DNA of 64,000 bases, taken from Pantoea deleyi (GTDB lineage Bacteria > Pseudomonadota > Gammaproteobacteria > Enterobacterales > Enterobacteriaceae). The DNA is taken from the NCBI RefSeq assembly GCF_022647325.1, contig NZ_CP071405.1:2542001-2606000 (forward strand), read 5' to 3'. A model generated the notes under the pieces. That model saw only the letters and a list, made by a program, of their open reading frames with translations. It ran no database searches and was not told the origin of the DNA. A program made the translations under genes and the position numbers. Positions 1 to 7,220 of the stretch are shown here, piece after piece. The number at the start of each line of letters is the position of its first letter. Position 1 is the first letter of the stretch.

Positions 1-706
1 GCCCGTCGTCGGGCGCGGTAATCCGGGTGTTCGCCAGGTCGATCTCCGCCAGCTCCAGCGCGGCGCGGGCGCTGGCGACATCGCCCTCCAGCGCGCCACG
101 GTTGACGATCACGGTTTGCAGATTCTGCTCAGCGACGGCGATCTGGGCGGCGGCCTGGCGCACCTGCGCCTGCGCCTGCGCGCTGGCGGCGCGGGCAGCA
201 TCGCGCTCACGCACGGACAGCGATCCATCTGCCGTAAGGTTTTCGACGCGCTTCAGGTCGAAGCCGCTCTTCAGCGCCTGGGCTCTGGCATTCTCCAGCG
301 CCGCCCTGTTGCTCTGAATCGTGGCTTCTGCGCTGCGCCGCTGCTGCAGGTTATTGTTCAGCGCCGCCTGCTTCATTGCCAGCTGCGCCTGCGCCTGATG
401 CACCCGCTGGCGATAGATACGGTCATCAATCGTCATCAGCAGCTGCCCTTTTTTCACCGGCTGCAGATCGATCACCTCCACCGAGGTGAGATAGCCATTG
501 ACCTGCGGACTGATAAAGGTCACCTGACCGCGCACATAGGCGTTCTCGGTGCTCTGTATGGCGCTGGTAAAGGGCCAGAGCTGCCAGGCATAGAGAATGA
601 CCAGTACGCCAAGGACGACGATGCCGCTGCCCGCGGCGATGGAAAGGATACGGCGACGAGTTGCGCGTTCGCGTTCGGCCGCCTGAAGCTCATCCTGCTG
701 ACTCAT
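1..706 (-). CDS. HlyD/EmrA-family membrane fusion protein, partial
   Basis: Periplasmic adaptor of a multidrug efflux pump, cut by the left window edge so only about the first 235 residues are present. The N-terminus is a short cytosolic stretch rich in Arg, then one hydrophobic anchor at about residues 20-40, then the lipoyl-like motif around ENAYVRGQVTFISPQVNGY and a long Ala/Gln-rich alpha-hairpin, the order seen in EmrA/HlyD proteins. Its ATG overlaps the TGA of the upstream MFS gene by four bases, so the two are translationally coupled and probably form a tripartite pump with an outer-membrane channel encoded elsewhere. The family is clear; the exported substrate is not. Confidence 0.88.
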   Translation of the reverse strand, partial: MSQQDELQAAERERATRRRILSIAAGSGIVVLGVLVILYAWQLWPFTSAIQSTENAYVRGQVTFISPQVNGYLTSVEVIDLQPVKKGQLLMTIDDRIYRQRVHQAQAQLAMKQAALNNNLQQRRSAEATIQSNRAALENARAQALKSGFDLKRVENLTADGSLSVRERDAARAASAQAQAQVRQAAAQIAVAEQNLQTVIVNRGALEGDVASARAALELAEIDLANTRITAPDDG

Positions 707-2388
707 TGTTTCTCCGTTGATTCCTGTAATGCGGCCATCTGTTGCTGCTCACGCAGGTTAAATTGCGCCTGACGCCAGTCGAGATAACGACGCCGGGTTA
801 AGCGCCAGATCACCCACATCAGGGTAATGAGTGCCAGCGCGGCGGTTAACAGGTAGGTGTCGTTATAGGCGAGGACGTTGGCCTGCAGCGTGGCCACCGT
901 CTGCAACTGGCTGGTGCTCTGCGCGCCGCGCAGCACGTCGTCGCCCACCAGCGAGTTAAACAGGGCATTGTACTGGCTGAGCCGTTCGGTGACGTTGGGG
1001 TCGAGCAGAGAGAGCTGATCCCCCAGCAGGCTGGAGTGATACTTCTCCCGCCAGACCTGAAACGTGCCGAGGATCGCCGAGCCGATCAGGCCGCCCAGGT
1101 TCTGACTCATGCCAAACAGCACCACAAAGCTCACCAGATTTTTTGGCTGCGTCACTACGCTGCCGATCCCCATCAGCATCGCGGGCGCCATAAAGAAGGC
1201 GCTGCTGAAGCCCAGCAGAAACTGACTGAAATACATCTCGGTGGCGCGGGTCAGCGGGCTGGACTGCGCATCCATCAGCGACGCAATAATCATCACCACC
1301 AGTGAGGCGACAATCGGCCAGCTGAGGTGGTTGGGTTTGATGGTCAGCGCACTGGCGGCGATACCCACAATCACTCCGGCAATGATCGCCAGCGCCAGGC
1401 CGCGCATCTGATCGTTCTGCAGGCCAATCTGCTGCAGAAAACCGACCGCGCCGGTGTTCTGCTCGGCCAGCACGATACGGATCATAATCATCACGATGCC
1501 GAGCCGCACCATCATGCCGCTGCTGAGCCAGCGGGTGTTGATCAGCGGGTTGCGCCGGTTGTGCTCAATAACGATGGCCGCGACGATCAGCGTCAGGGCG
1601 ATGGCGGTACAGATCCCCAGCCACGGCGTAGTAAACCACCATTCGATGCGCCCCAGCGTCAGGACGCCGCACAGCAGCGCCATGCCGGGAGCCAGCAGGA
1701 TGAAGGTGACGAAATCCATCTTTTCAAAGGTTTTGATGCGATCGCCGGGCGGCAGCTTGACGAGCAGCACGCCGCCCAGCGCAATCAGCGCCAGACCGAG
1801 TTCAAACAGGTAGAGACCGCGCCACTCGTTGAGCTGCAGCAGTTCGGAGGAAAACAGACGGGCCAGGGGGATCGCCAGCTGCGACACCGTCAGGCCAATA
1901 ACCAGCGCTTTCAGACGATGTTTCGCGGGCCACGCCTGCACCTGATAGTAGATCCCCAGCGAGCTGAGGGCTGCCGCCACCATGCCGTGGGCGGTGCGCA
2001 CGATAATCGCGGAGCTGAGGTCGTTGGCGAACAAGTGGAAAAACGCCACCAGCACATAGAGCACCAGAAACGCTTCGGTAAAGACCCGCAGACCAAACTG
2101 CTGGCGAAACTTCACCAGCAACAGGTTGATGGAGATATTGCCCATCACGTAGACCGCAGGCAGCCAGGCGATCTCGTTAGACCAGGCCGCAAACGTCCCC
2201 TGCAGATTAACCAGATTGGCGGTGACCAGCGCGTTGCTCAGCGCGCCGGTCAGCGAAATCAGCAGGCCAATCAGGCCAAACGCCAGCCGTTTCGGCATCG
2301 GATGCAGCGGGGTTGAAGGTGAACCCGGCAGCATCGGTTTTTCATGCGGCAACCACTCGCGTGCAGCGTAGGGATTTCGCTTTGCCAC
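703..2388 (-). CDS. MFS efflux transporter, DHA2 (EmrB-like) family
   Basis: Inner-membrane proton-driven drug exporter of 561 residues with about fourteen hydrophobic segments, the size and topology of the DHA2 family. The start is a GTG two bases after the stop of the MarR-type gene, so regulator, transporter and adaptor form one operon. The order regulator-transporter-adaptor differs from E. coli emrRAB, where the adaptor precedes the transporter. The N-terminal 30 residues are soluble and Pro-rich. Substrate cannot be read from sequence; aromatic acids or phenolics are common for such operons, but that is only family knowledge. Confidence 0.85.
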   Translation of the reverse strand: MAKRNPYAAREWLPHEKPMLPGSPSTPLHPMPKRLAFGLIGLLISLTGALSNALVTANLVNLQGTFAAWSNEIAWLPAVYVMGNISINLLLVKFRQQFGLRVFTEAFLVLYVLVAFFHLFANDLSSAIIVRTAHGMVAAALSSLGIYYQVQAWPAKHRLKALVIGLTVSQLAIPLARLFSSELLQLNEWRGLYLFELGLALIALGGVLLVKLPPGDRIKTFEKMDFVTFILLAPGMALLCGVLTLGRIEWWFTTPWLGICTAIALTLIVAAIVIEHNRRNPLINTRWLSSGMMVRLGIVMIMIRIVLAEQNTGAVGFLQQIGLQNDQMRGLALAIIAGVIVGIAASALTIKPNHLSWPIVASLVVMIIASLMDAQSSPLTRATEMYFSQFLLGFSSAFFMAPAMLMGIGSVVTQPKNLVSFVVLFGMSQNLGGLIGSAILGTFQVWREKYHSSLLGDQLSLLDPNVTERLSQYNALFNSLVGDDVLRGAQSTSQLQTVATLQANVLAYNDTYLLTAALALITLMWVIWRLTRRRYLDWRQAQFNLREQQQMAALQESTEKQ

Positions 2389-2390
2389 CG

Positions 2391-2822
2391 TTACATGCTT
2401 CCCATGCGGCTCAGCAGTTGTTGCAGGACGCGCTCGGTGACGGCCAGATCCTGCGGAGCGATATCCGCCAGCATTTCGGTGCGCAGCGCGTCAGCCTCTG
2501 TCTTGACTCTGGCGAACGCTTCGTTGCCCTTTTCCGTCAGCACCAGATGCCGTTTGCGGCGATCCTCTGGCGGCTGTACCCGCATCAGCAGCGACTGTTT
2601 TACCAGCCGGTCTACCAGCGGCACCATGCTGGCATCTTCCAGTCCCAGCATCTGCGCCAGCTCGGTCTGGGTCATGCGTTGCGGTTCGCTGGCAATCAGG
2701 CCGATCGCCATCCAGCTGCTCATGCTCAGGCCGCTATCTTTAAGGTGACGATCGACCGCCAGGCGCCAGGCGTGCGCGGTAAGATGCAGTAAGTGGGTAA
2801 AAGTACGCGTTTGCTGAGACAA
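2391..2822 (-). CDS. MarR-family transcriptional regulator
   Basis: A 143-residue winged-helix protein with the MarR layout: N-terminal dimerisation helices, the recognition helix region around TQTELAQMLGLEDASMVPLVDRL (residues about 51-73) and the wing with the signature PPEDRRKRHLVLTEKG (about 85-100). It is first in the efflux operon and probably represses it, releasing DNA on binding of a small aromatic ligand, as family members do. A palindromic AT-rich site lies just upstream. It is divergent from the AraC-type gene. Confidence 0.9.
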   Translation of the reverse strand: MSQQTRTFTHLLHLTAHAWRLAVDRHLKDSGLSMSSWMAIGLIASEPQRMTQTELAQMLGLEDASMVPLVDRLVKQSLLMRVQPPEDRRKRHLVLTEKGNEAFARVKTEADALRTEMLADIAPQDLAVTERVLQQLLSRMGSM

Positions 2823-2840
2823 ATGTTAGCAGCCTAATAG

Positions 2841-2852
2841 TAAGATATCTAA
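2841..2852. promoter_or_regulatory. candidate MarR operator
   Basis: TAAGATATCTAA is an imperfect 12-bp palindrome with the perfect core AGATATCT, about 20 bases before the start of the MarR-type gene, in the AT-rich stretch where its promoter must lie. Autoregulation from such a site is usual for the family. The assignment rests on position and symmetry only. Confidence 0.4.
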
Positions 2853-2967
2853 TTGAGTGAGGACGTTATTATACGCAAAGCGAATCGCGAATGAAAAGCG
2901 TCCGATCTGTTAAAAATTAGTGGATCGCGGCAGAATGTCCAGAGGCCGCAACCGGGAGCCGGATACC

Positions 2968-3816
2968 ATGCCACAGCCATCAGCAAACTGGGTTGACCTG
3001 CGCCGTGACGCCGCCAGCGGCATCGAGGCGCTGCGCGCCCATTTTACCGGTCATGCCTATGATCCTCACTGGCACGACAGCTACCTGATCGGCGTGACCG
3101 AACAAGGTGTACAGCAGTTTCATTCGCGGCGCAAACAGCATCAGAGCCGCCCAGGCACGGTCTTTATGCTGGAGCCGGAAGAGTTGCATGACGGTGATGC
3201 CATCAACGACAGCGGTTTCACCTACCGGATGCTCTATCTTTCGCCGCAGCAGATCGCGCAGCACCTGCCTCCGCTCACGGCCGACGGGGCCGCCGCCCGT
3301 GAGCTGCACTTTGCCACCACGCTGCGCGACGACCGGTCGCTGGCGTACGCGGTCTGGCATGCGTTCGACGCCCTGTGGCATAACCACCCTGCCCTGATTA
3401 AAGAGGCGGCGCTCGATCGGCTCGCGGCTCAGCTCTCCCCGCACCGCCAGACGCCACGGCCCGTTCAGGCTGTGGATCAGGATACCCGGCTGGCGCTGCA
3501 GGCGCGTGACTGGCTGATGGCGTATCATGCAGAGAACCCTGGCCTGGCGCAGATGGCGCTTCACCTGCAGGTGGATCGCTTCCGGCTCTCCCGCGTTTTC
3601 CGGGCGCACTGGGGACTGCCCCCGCACGCCTGGCTGGTGCAGTGGCGGCTGAGTCAGGCGCGTCGCCGGCTGGCACAGGGCGAGCCCGCTGCCGACGTGG
3701 CTGCCGCGCTGGGCTTCGCCGATCAGAGTCATCTGGGCCGCTGGTTTAAGCGCGCCTGCCAGCTGTCGCCCGCGCGCTATCAGCATGCCTGCACAAATCT
3801 TCCAGACCCGGCTTAA
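2968..3816 (+). CDS. AraC-family transcriptional regulator
   Basis: A 282-residue activator-type protein: N-terminal cupin-like ligand domain with a HAYDPHWHDSYLIGV motif (about residues 29-43) and a C-terminal double helix-turn-helix (about 175-275) ending in the family signature GFADQSHLGRWFKRACQLSPARY. GTG 2920 and ATG 2935 are in frame upstream; ATG 2968 is preferred because the alignable domain begins just after it and GGGAG lies upstream. It precedes a DUF2000 gene by 43 bases on the same strand and may control it. Ligand unknown. Confidence 0.85.
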   Translation: MPQPSANWVDLRRDAASGIEALRAHFTGHAYDPHWHDSYLIGVTEQGVQQFHSRRKQHQSRPGTVFMLEPEELHDGDAINDSGFTYRMLYLSPQQIAQHLPPLTADGAAARELHFATTLRDDRSLAYAVWHAFDALWHNHPALIKEAALDRLAAQLSPHRQTPRPVQAVDQDTRLALQARDWLMAYHAENPGLAQMALHLQVDRFRLSRVFRAHWGLPPHAWLVQWRLSQARRRLAQGEPAADVAAALGFADQSHLGRWFKRACQLSPARYQHACTNLPDPA

Positions 3817-3859
3817 GCCCCCTGCCACAATGCGTTTTTTTCCGGACAGGAGATGCGCA

Positions 3860-4267
3860 ATGCAGGACCTCAGATGTGTGATGATACTCAACAGCATGCT
3901 GACACCCGGTAAAGCCGCCAATGCGGCTGCCGTGATGGCCTTAACCCTGGGGCAGCGATACCCGTCGCTGGTTGGCCCGCCGCTTGAGGATGCGGCGATT
4001 CACCCCTCTCCCGGCCTGATCACCACCGGCATTCCGGTGCTGGTCGCCACCGACACGCAGCTGAGTGCGCTGCGGGCAGCCTGTGAACAGGCCGGTTATG
4101 ATCTGGTGCTGTTTCCGGAAGCGGGTCAGGCCACCACCGACTATCAGGCGCTGCGCACCGAACTGCGCACTCAGCCGAGGGAGCAGTGGCGTCTGCTGGG
4201 CATCGCCCTTGTCGGCGAGAAAAAAGCGCTGCGTAAGCTGACGGCAAAACTGGCGCTTTTCGGCTGA
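3860..4267 (+). CDS. DUF2000 family protein
   Basis: Encodes 135 residues beginning MQDLRCVMILNSML, preceded by a good AGGAG site. The protein looks like the DUF2000 family (small soluble proteins with a peptidyl-tRNA-hydrolase-2-like fold and no established function). An in-frame upstream extension from 3785 lies inside the end of the AraC gene and lacks a ribosome site, so it is rejected. Its position directly behind the AraC-type regulator suggests a two-gene unit. Recognition is by pattern, not by search. Confidence 0.75.
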   Translation: MQDLRCVMILNSMLTPGKAANAAAVMALTLGQRYPSLVGPPLEDAAIHPSPGLITTGIPVLVATDTQLSALRAACEQAGYDLVLFPEAGQATTDYQALRTELRTQPREQWRLLGIALVGEKKALRKLTAKLALFG

Positions 4268-4330
4268 TTTTCCGGCAGGGAACGGGACAAAGTTTCCCGC
4301 TTTTTCCCATTCCCTCTTCGGTCAGGCCGT

Positions 4331-4350
4331 TTGTATAGGTTATTTGTACA
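4331..4350. promoter_or_regulatory. paired TTGTAYA operator-like repeats
   Basis: TTGTATA at 4331-4337 and TTGTACA at 4344-4350, start-to-start spacing 13 bp. A second pair follows at 4422 and 4441. TGTACA-type half sites are typical of MerR-family photo- or stress-sensing repressors (CarH/LitR type), and the YmgB/AriR family genes in E. coli are repressed by the MerR-like BluR. The protein that binds here is not encoded in the window. Confidence 0.5.
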
Positions 4351-4421
4351 GATTTTGTTTCGGAATTGTCCTTATAAGCGGCTGAAAAGTGAAAAAAAGC
4401 ACGTTTAGTCAAAGGATCCGA

Positions 4422-4449
4422 TTGTACAGATTGGGGTTCATTGTATAAC
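4422..4449 (+). promoter_or_regulatory. promoter overlapped by TTGTAYA repeats
   Basis: TTGTAC (4422-4427) and TATAAC (4444-4449) form a sigma-70-like -35/-10 pair with a 16-bp spacer. The same bases contain TTGTACA (4422-4428) and TTGTATA (4441-4447), so a repressor on these repeats would cover both promoter elements. A transcript from about 4456 would read through two terminator-like hairpins before the YmgB-like gene at 4659. Confidence 0.5.
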
Positions 4450-4502
4450 TTTATTGCCACGAGTTGTCATGCGACTCTGTAACGAATGATGCACTTGCGT
4501 CG

Positions 4503-4546
4503 CCTCTGAAGGTGTCAGTGGATTTCCACCTTCAGAGGTTATTTTT
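4503..4546 (+). terminator. terminator-like hairpin 1 in leader
   Basis: A perfect 12-bp stem (CCTCTGAAGGTG at 4503 pairing with CACCTTCAGAGG ending 4538) followed by TTATTTTTT. It lies inside the leader between the presumed promoter at 4422 and the YmgB-like gene, so it ends either a small RNA or the short leader transcript, or acts in attenuation. Confidence 0.7.
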
Positions 4547-4571
4547 TATCTGCTCACTTTCCGGGCTGGTA

Positions 4572-4602
4572 CCATCACATCTGTCCATGTGATGGTTTTT
4601 TT
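4572..4602 (+). terminator. terminator-like hairpin 2 in leader
   Basis: A 9-bp stem (CCATCACAT / ATGTGATGG) with a 6-base loop followed by seven T residues, a textbook intrinsic terminator, only 57 bases before the ATG of the YmgB-like gene and 34 bases after hairpin 1. Confidence 0.75.
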
Positions 4603-4658
4603 GATCGCTTTCGTCCTGACATCCGAACCGGAATCGGGCTGTTCTGAAGGGCTTACAC

Positions 4659-4919
4659 ATGCAAGATAGTCTCCCCCGGACCGATAAAGAAATTTCCGAT
4701 TATTTTAATGCGGCGGCCAGCCGGCCAGCCGGCCAGATGGAAACCCTGGGTATTGTGATTGCAGAAATCCTGCAGTCCGGCATGCCCGTAAATAACAAAG
4801 CCATTATCTCTAAGCTGATTCACCGGCTGGAGCTGGAAAGCGACCGGGCGTCGCTGGATGTCTACCGGCAGCTGCTAGAACTGGTGGTCCACAAAACGCC
4901 GGACGATTTTTCACTGTAA
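4659..4919 (+). CDS. YmgB/AriR/YcgZ-family small regulatory protein
   Basis: An 86-residue protein resembling the E. coli YcgZ/YmgA/YmgB (AriR) family: N-terminal variable arm, then a conserved helical core (NNKAIISKLIHRLELESDRA, LDVYRQLLELVV). In E. coli these small proteins act on the Rcs phosphorelay and alter biofilm matrix and acid resistance. Codons 19-26 contain a tandem 8-bp repeat (GGCCAGCC, 4715-4736), whose unit is not a multiple of three, so slippage would frameshift the gene. Upstream lie operator-like repeats and two terminator hairpins. Confidence 0.75.
   Translation: MQDSLPRTDKEISDYFNAAASRPAGQMETLGIVIAEILQSGMPVNNKAIISKLIHRLELESDRASLDVYRQLLELVVHKTPDDFSL
4715..4736 (+). repeat. 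8-bp tandem repeat inside YmgB-like gene
   Basis: GGCCAGCC occurs twice in direct succession and a third copy is 6/8 complete. Being intragenic and out of register with codons, copy number change would switch the reading frame near the N-terminus. Confidence 0.8.
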
Positions 4920-4925
4920 TAATCC

Positions 4926-4953
4926 CGACTCCATGGAGGGAGTCGTCCGCCTT
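4926..4953 (+). terminator. probable terminator after YmgB-like gene
   Basis: Stem CGACTCC/GGAGTCG with a 6-base loop, seven bases after the stop codon and followed by a short pyrimidine stretch. The T-run is weak. Confidence 0.5.
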
Positions 4954-5060
4954 TTACTGGTATCTTTCCCGCACGCCCGGTAATATCTGCCCCTCACCTG
5001 CTATGCCAGTTTTCCCGCCCCTCGCGCGGGCGCAAAATAACTCAAGAGCCTGCAATCTTT

Positions 5061-6566
5061 ATGACTCAATCCAATGATAAGGCCGCAACCGGCGTTGTGG
5101 CTGGTGATATCAGCGTGGGGCGCGTTCTGCGTTCGCCTGCGCTGCTGACCCGCGAATGCCTGGCCGGGGTGATTACGGCGCTGGCCCTCATCCCAGAAGT
5201 GATCTCCTTTTCCGTTATCGCGGGCGTTGACCCGAAAGTCAGCCTGATCGCCTCTGTCGTGCTCTGCCTGACGCTGTCGATCCTGGGTGGCCGTCCGGCA
5301 ATGGTGACGGCGGCCGCCGGATCGGTGGCGCTGGTTATCGGCCCGATGGTGCATCAGCACGGCGTGGAATATATTCTGCCCGCCGTGGTACTGGGCGGCG
5401 TGATTCAGATCCTGTTTGGCGTGGCGGGTCTGTCGCGCATGATGCGCTATATTCCCCGCTCCGTGATGCTGGGGTTTGTGAATGCGCTTGGGGTGCTGAT
5501 TTTCTTTGCTCAGGTGCCGCACGTCTGGGGGCAATCCTCACTGGTCTGGATCTTTTTTGCCGCCACCCTGGCTATTGTGCTGTTGCTGCCGCGGCTGATA
5601 AAGAGCATCCCCTCTCCGCTGGTCGCCATTGTCGTGGTCACGGCCGTGGCGCTGCTGATGGGCTATCGCATGCCGAATGTCGGTGATGAGGGATCGATGA
5701 GTCCGGGTCTGCCCGGCTTTAACAGCCTGCTGGTGCCCCTGAACCTTCAGACGCTGCTGATTATCTGGCCTACCGCGCTGAGTATCGCCTTCGTCGGCCT
5801 GATGGAGTCGCTGCTGACCGCCAAACTGGTGGATGACCTGACCGATACCCCCTCCAGCAAGCGTCGCGAATCCTGGGGCCTGGGTGTCGCCAATATTCTG
5901 GCGGGCTTCTATGGCGGGATCGCCGGCTGCGCGATGATCGGTCAGACCATCGTCAACGTGGAGCTGGGCCGGGCGCGCAGTCGGGTTTCAACGGTCGCCG
6001 CCGGTCTGGTTCTGCTGCTGCTGGTGACCGGGCTGAGCCGGATTATGGCGCAGATTCCGATGGTGGTGCTGGCCGGAATCATGATGGTCGTGGCCGTGAA
6101 AACCGTCAACTGGCACAGCCTGCAGCCTGCTACCCTGAAGCGTATGCCGTGGTCCGAAACGCTGATTATGGTGCTGACGGTCGCGGTGACGGTCTGGACC
6201 GGGAACCTGGCGCTGGGCGTGCTGGCTGGCGTGATTCTGGCCATGCTGCTGTTTGCCCGCCGTATTGCTCATGTTATCCATGCAGAACGTGAGCTGAGCG
6301 CAGATGGCGAATCGGTGCGCTACGTGGTGCGCGGCCCGCTCTTTTTTGCCAGCAGCAACGATCTGTTCGAGCATTTCGATTATGCCCACGATCCGAAAAA
6401 GGTGACGATCGATCTGACCCATGCGCAGATCTGGGATGCCTCCAGCGTCGCGGCGCTGGATGGCATTGAGTATCGCTATCAGCGTTATGGTGCAGAAGTG
6501 GTGATTGAGGGTCTGGACCCGCGCAGCACCGACTTCCATCAGCGTCTGACCGGTAACTTTGGTTAA
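5061..6566 (+). CDS. SulP-family inorganic anion transporter with STAS domain
   Basis: A 501-residue inner-membrane protein. The first 400 residues are strongly hydrophobic with the SulP/SLC26 layout (RECLAGVITALALIPEVISFSVIAGV near residue 31, GSMSPGLPGFN, and ESLLTAKLVDDLTDTPSSKRRESWGLGVANILAGFYGG near 250). The C-terminus (about 410-501) is a STAS domain with DLTHAQIWDASSVAALDGIEY. Bacterial members carry sulfate, bicarbonate or dicarboxylates; the substrate is not readable here. The gene is a single unit ending at a strong hairpin shared with the convergent small gene. Confidence 0.88.
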   Translation: MTQSNDKAATGVVAGDISVGRVLRSPALLTRECLAGVITALALIPEVISFSVIAGVDPKVSLIASVVLCLTLSILGGRPAMVTAAAGSVALVIGPMVHQHGVEYILPAVVLGGVIQILFGVAGLSRMMRYIPRSVMLGFVNALGVLIFFAQVPHVWGQSSLVWIFFAATLAIVLLLPRLIKSIPSPLVAIVVVTAVALLMGYRMPNVGDEGSMSPGLPGFNSLLVPLNLQTLLIIWPTALSIAFVGLMESLLTAKLVDDLTDTPSSKRRESWGLGVANILAGFYGGIAGCAMIGQTIVNVELGRARSRVSTVAAGLVLLLLVTGLSRIMAQIPMVVLAGIMMVVAVKTVNWHSLQPATLKRMPWSETLIMVLTVAVTVWTGNLALGVLAGVILAMLLFARRIAHVIHAERELSADGESVRYVVRGPLFFASSNDLFEHFDYAHDPKKVTIDLTHAQIWDASSVAALDGIEYRYQRYGAEVVIEGLDPRSTDFHQRLTGNFG

Positions 6567-6572
6567 ATGAGG

Positions 6573-6603
6573 CTGTACTGCTGCCGCTCCGGCAGCAGTA
6601 CAG
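6573..6603. terminator. bidirectional hairpin
   Basis: A perfect 14-bp stem (CTGTACTGCTGCCG and its complement) with a 3-base loop between two convergent genes. No long T-run follows on either side, so it may act as a transcript-stabilising end or a Rho-independent terminator of modest strength. Confidence 0.6.
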
Positions 6604-6604
6604 A

Positions 6605-6802
6605 TTACGCCTGTTGGCGCCGCGCCCGGTAGCGGCCCACCATCGTGATCAACGCCTGATAGATTAAACCGGCGTAGAGACTGGTCAGAACCGCCAGGCC
6701 AGGCTCTTTGCCCTGCGCCTGCCATGACATAAACCACATGAATACGCCCCACAGAACAGAGAATACCAGCCAGCCGCGGACGAACTTCATCATGCCATTC
6801 AT
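6605..6802 (-). CDS. small inner-membrane protein, unknown function
   Basis: Encodes 65 residues, MNGMMKFVRGW onward, with two hydrophobic segments (about 8-26 and 36-56) separated by a polar QAQGKEPG turn and ending in a basic tail RYRARRQQA, suggesting both ends face the cytosol. An AGGAG site precedes this ATG. A longer frame to 6928 exists but lacks a ribosome site. I do not recognise a family. Confidence 0.65.
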   Translation of the reverse strand: MNGMMKFVRGWLVFSVLWGVFMWFMSWQAQGKEPGLAVLTSLYAGLIYQALITMVGRYRARRQQA

Positions 6803-6995
6803 AACGTCTCCTCTAAAATGAAGCGCTACCTTAGCGTGGGCCAGCGTGAAACGCATGGGTAATCTGCGTGAGTTGCGAGGCGTTTCAAAATATTCGTGAC
6901 TGATTTTCCTGATTGTCGGCGATCGCATCTGCTTCGGGCGATTTTATGGCGGTTATCTATACTTAACGCTCCGCTTAACCGATCAGGGAAATACG

Positions 6996-7172
6996 ATGAA
7001 ACGTACGGCTTATCTGTTATCCACTTTAGCTATACTCGCGACCCTTACCGCCTGTGCGCCTCCTCCACCAGTGAGAGACGCTCCGCCGCCGCCACCGCCG
7101 GGCAAAGATGCCCCCCCGCCCCCGCCTGGCGCCCCTGGCACCATGACCCCGTCAGGACAACCGCACGCCTGA
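6996..7172 (+). CDS. small proline-rich lipoprotein
   Basis: A 58-residue protein with a lipoprotein signal peptide (MKRTAYLLSTLAILATLTAC; lipobox LTAC, acylated Cys20) followed by a mature part that is almost only Pro, Gly and Ala with two copies of DAPPPPP/KDAPPPPP. The reading frame runs cleanly from ATG to TGA and is followed at once by a strong terminator, which supports expression. A GGGA ribosome site lies upstream. Mature length is 39 residues, too short to span the envelope; function unknown. Confidence 0.75.
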   Translation: MKRTAYLLSTLAILATLTACAPPPPVRDAPPPPPPGKDAPPPPPGAPGTMTPSGQPHA

Positions 7173-7179
7173 TCGACCT

Positions 7180-7220
7180 CAGCCAGCCTGCCTGTCAGGC
7201 TGGCTGAAGCCTTACTTTTT
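7180..7220 (+). terminator. terminator of lipoprotein gene
   Basis: An 11-bp stem (CAGCCAGCCTG / CAGGCTGGCTG) with a 5-base loop beginning eight bases after the stop codon and followed by CTTTTT. Confidence 0.8.

Noticed and set aside
1327..2316. 329-residue plus-strand frame opposite the MFS gene
   Set aside because: Antisense shadow of a clear DHA2 transporter; His/Gln-rich composition typical of reverse-frame reading.
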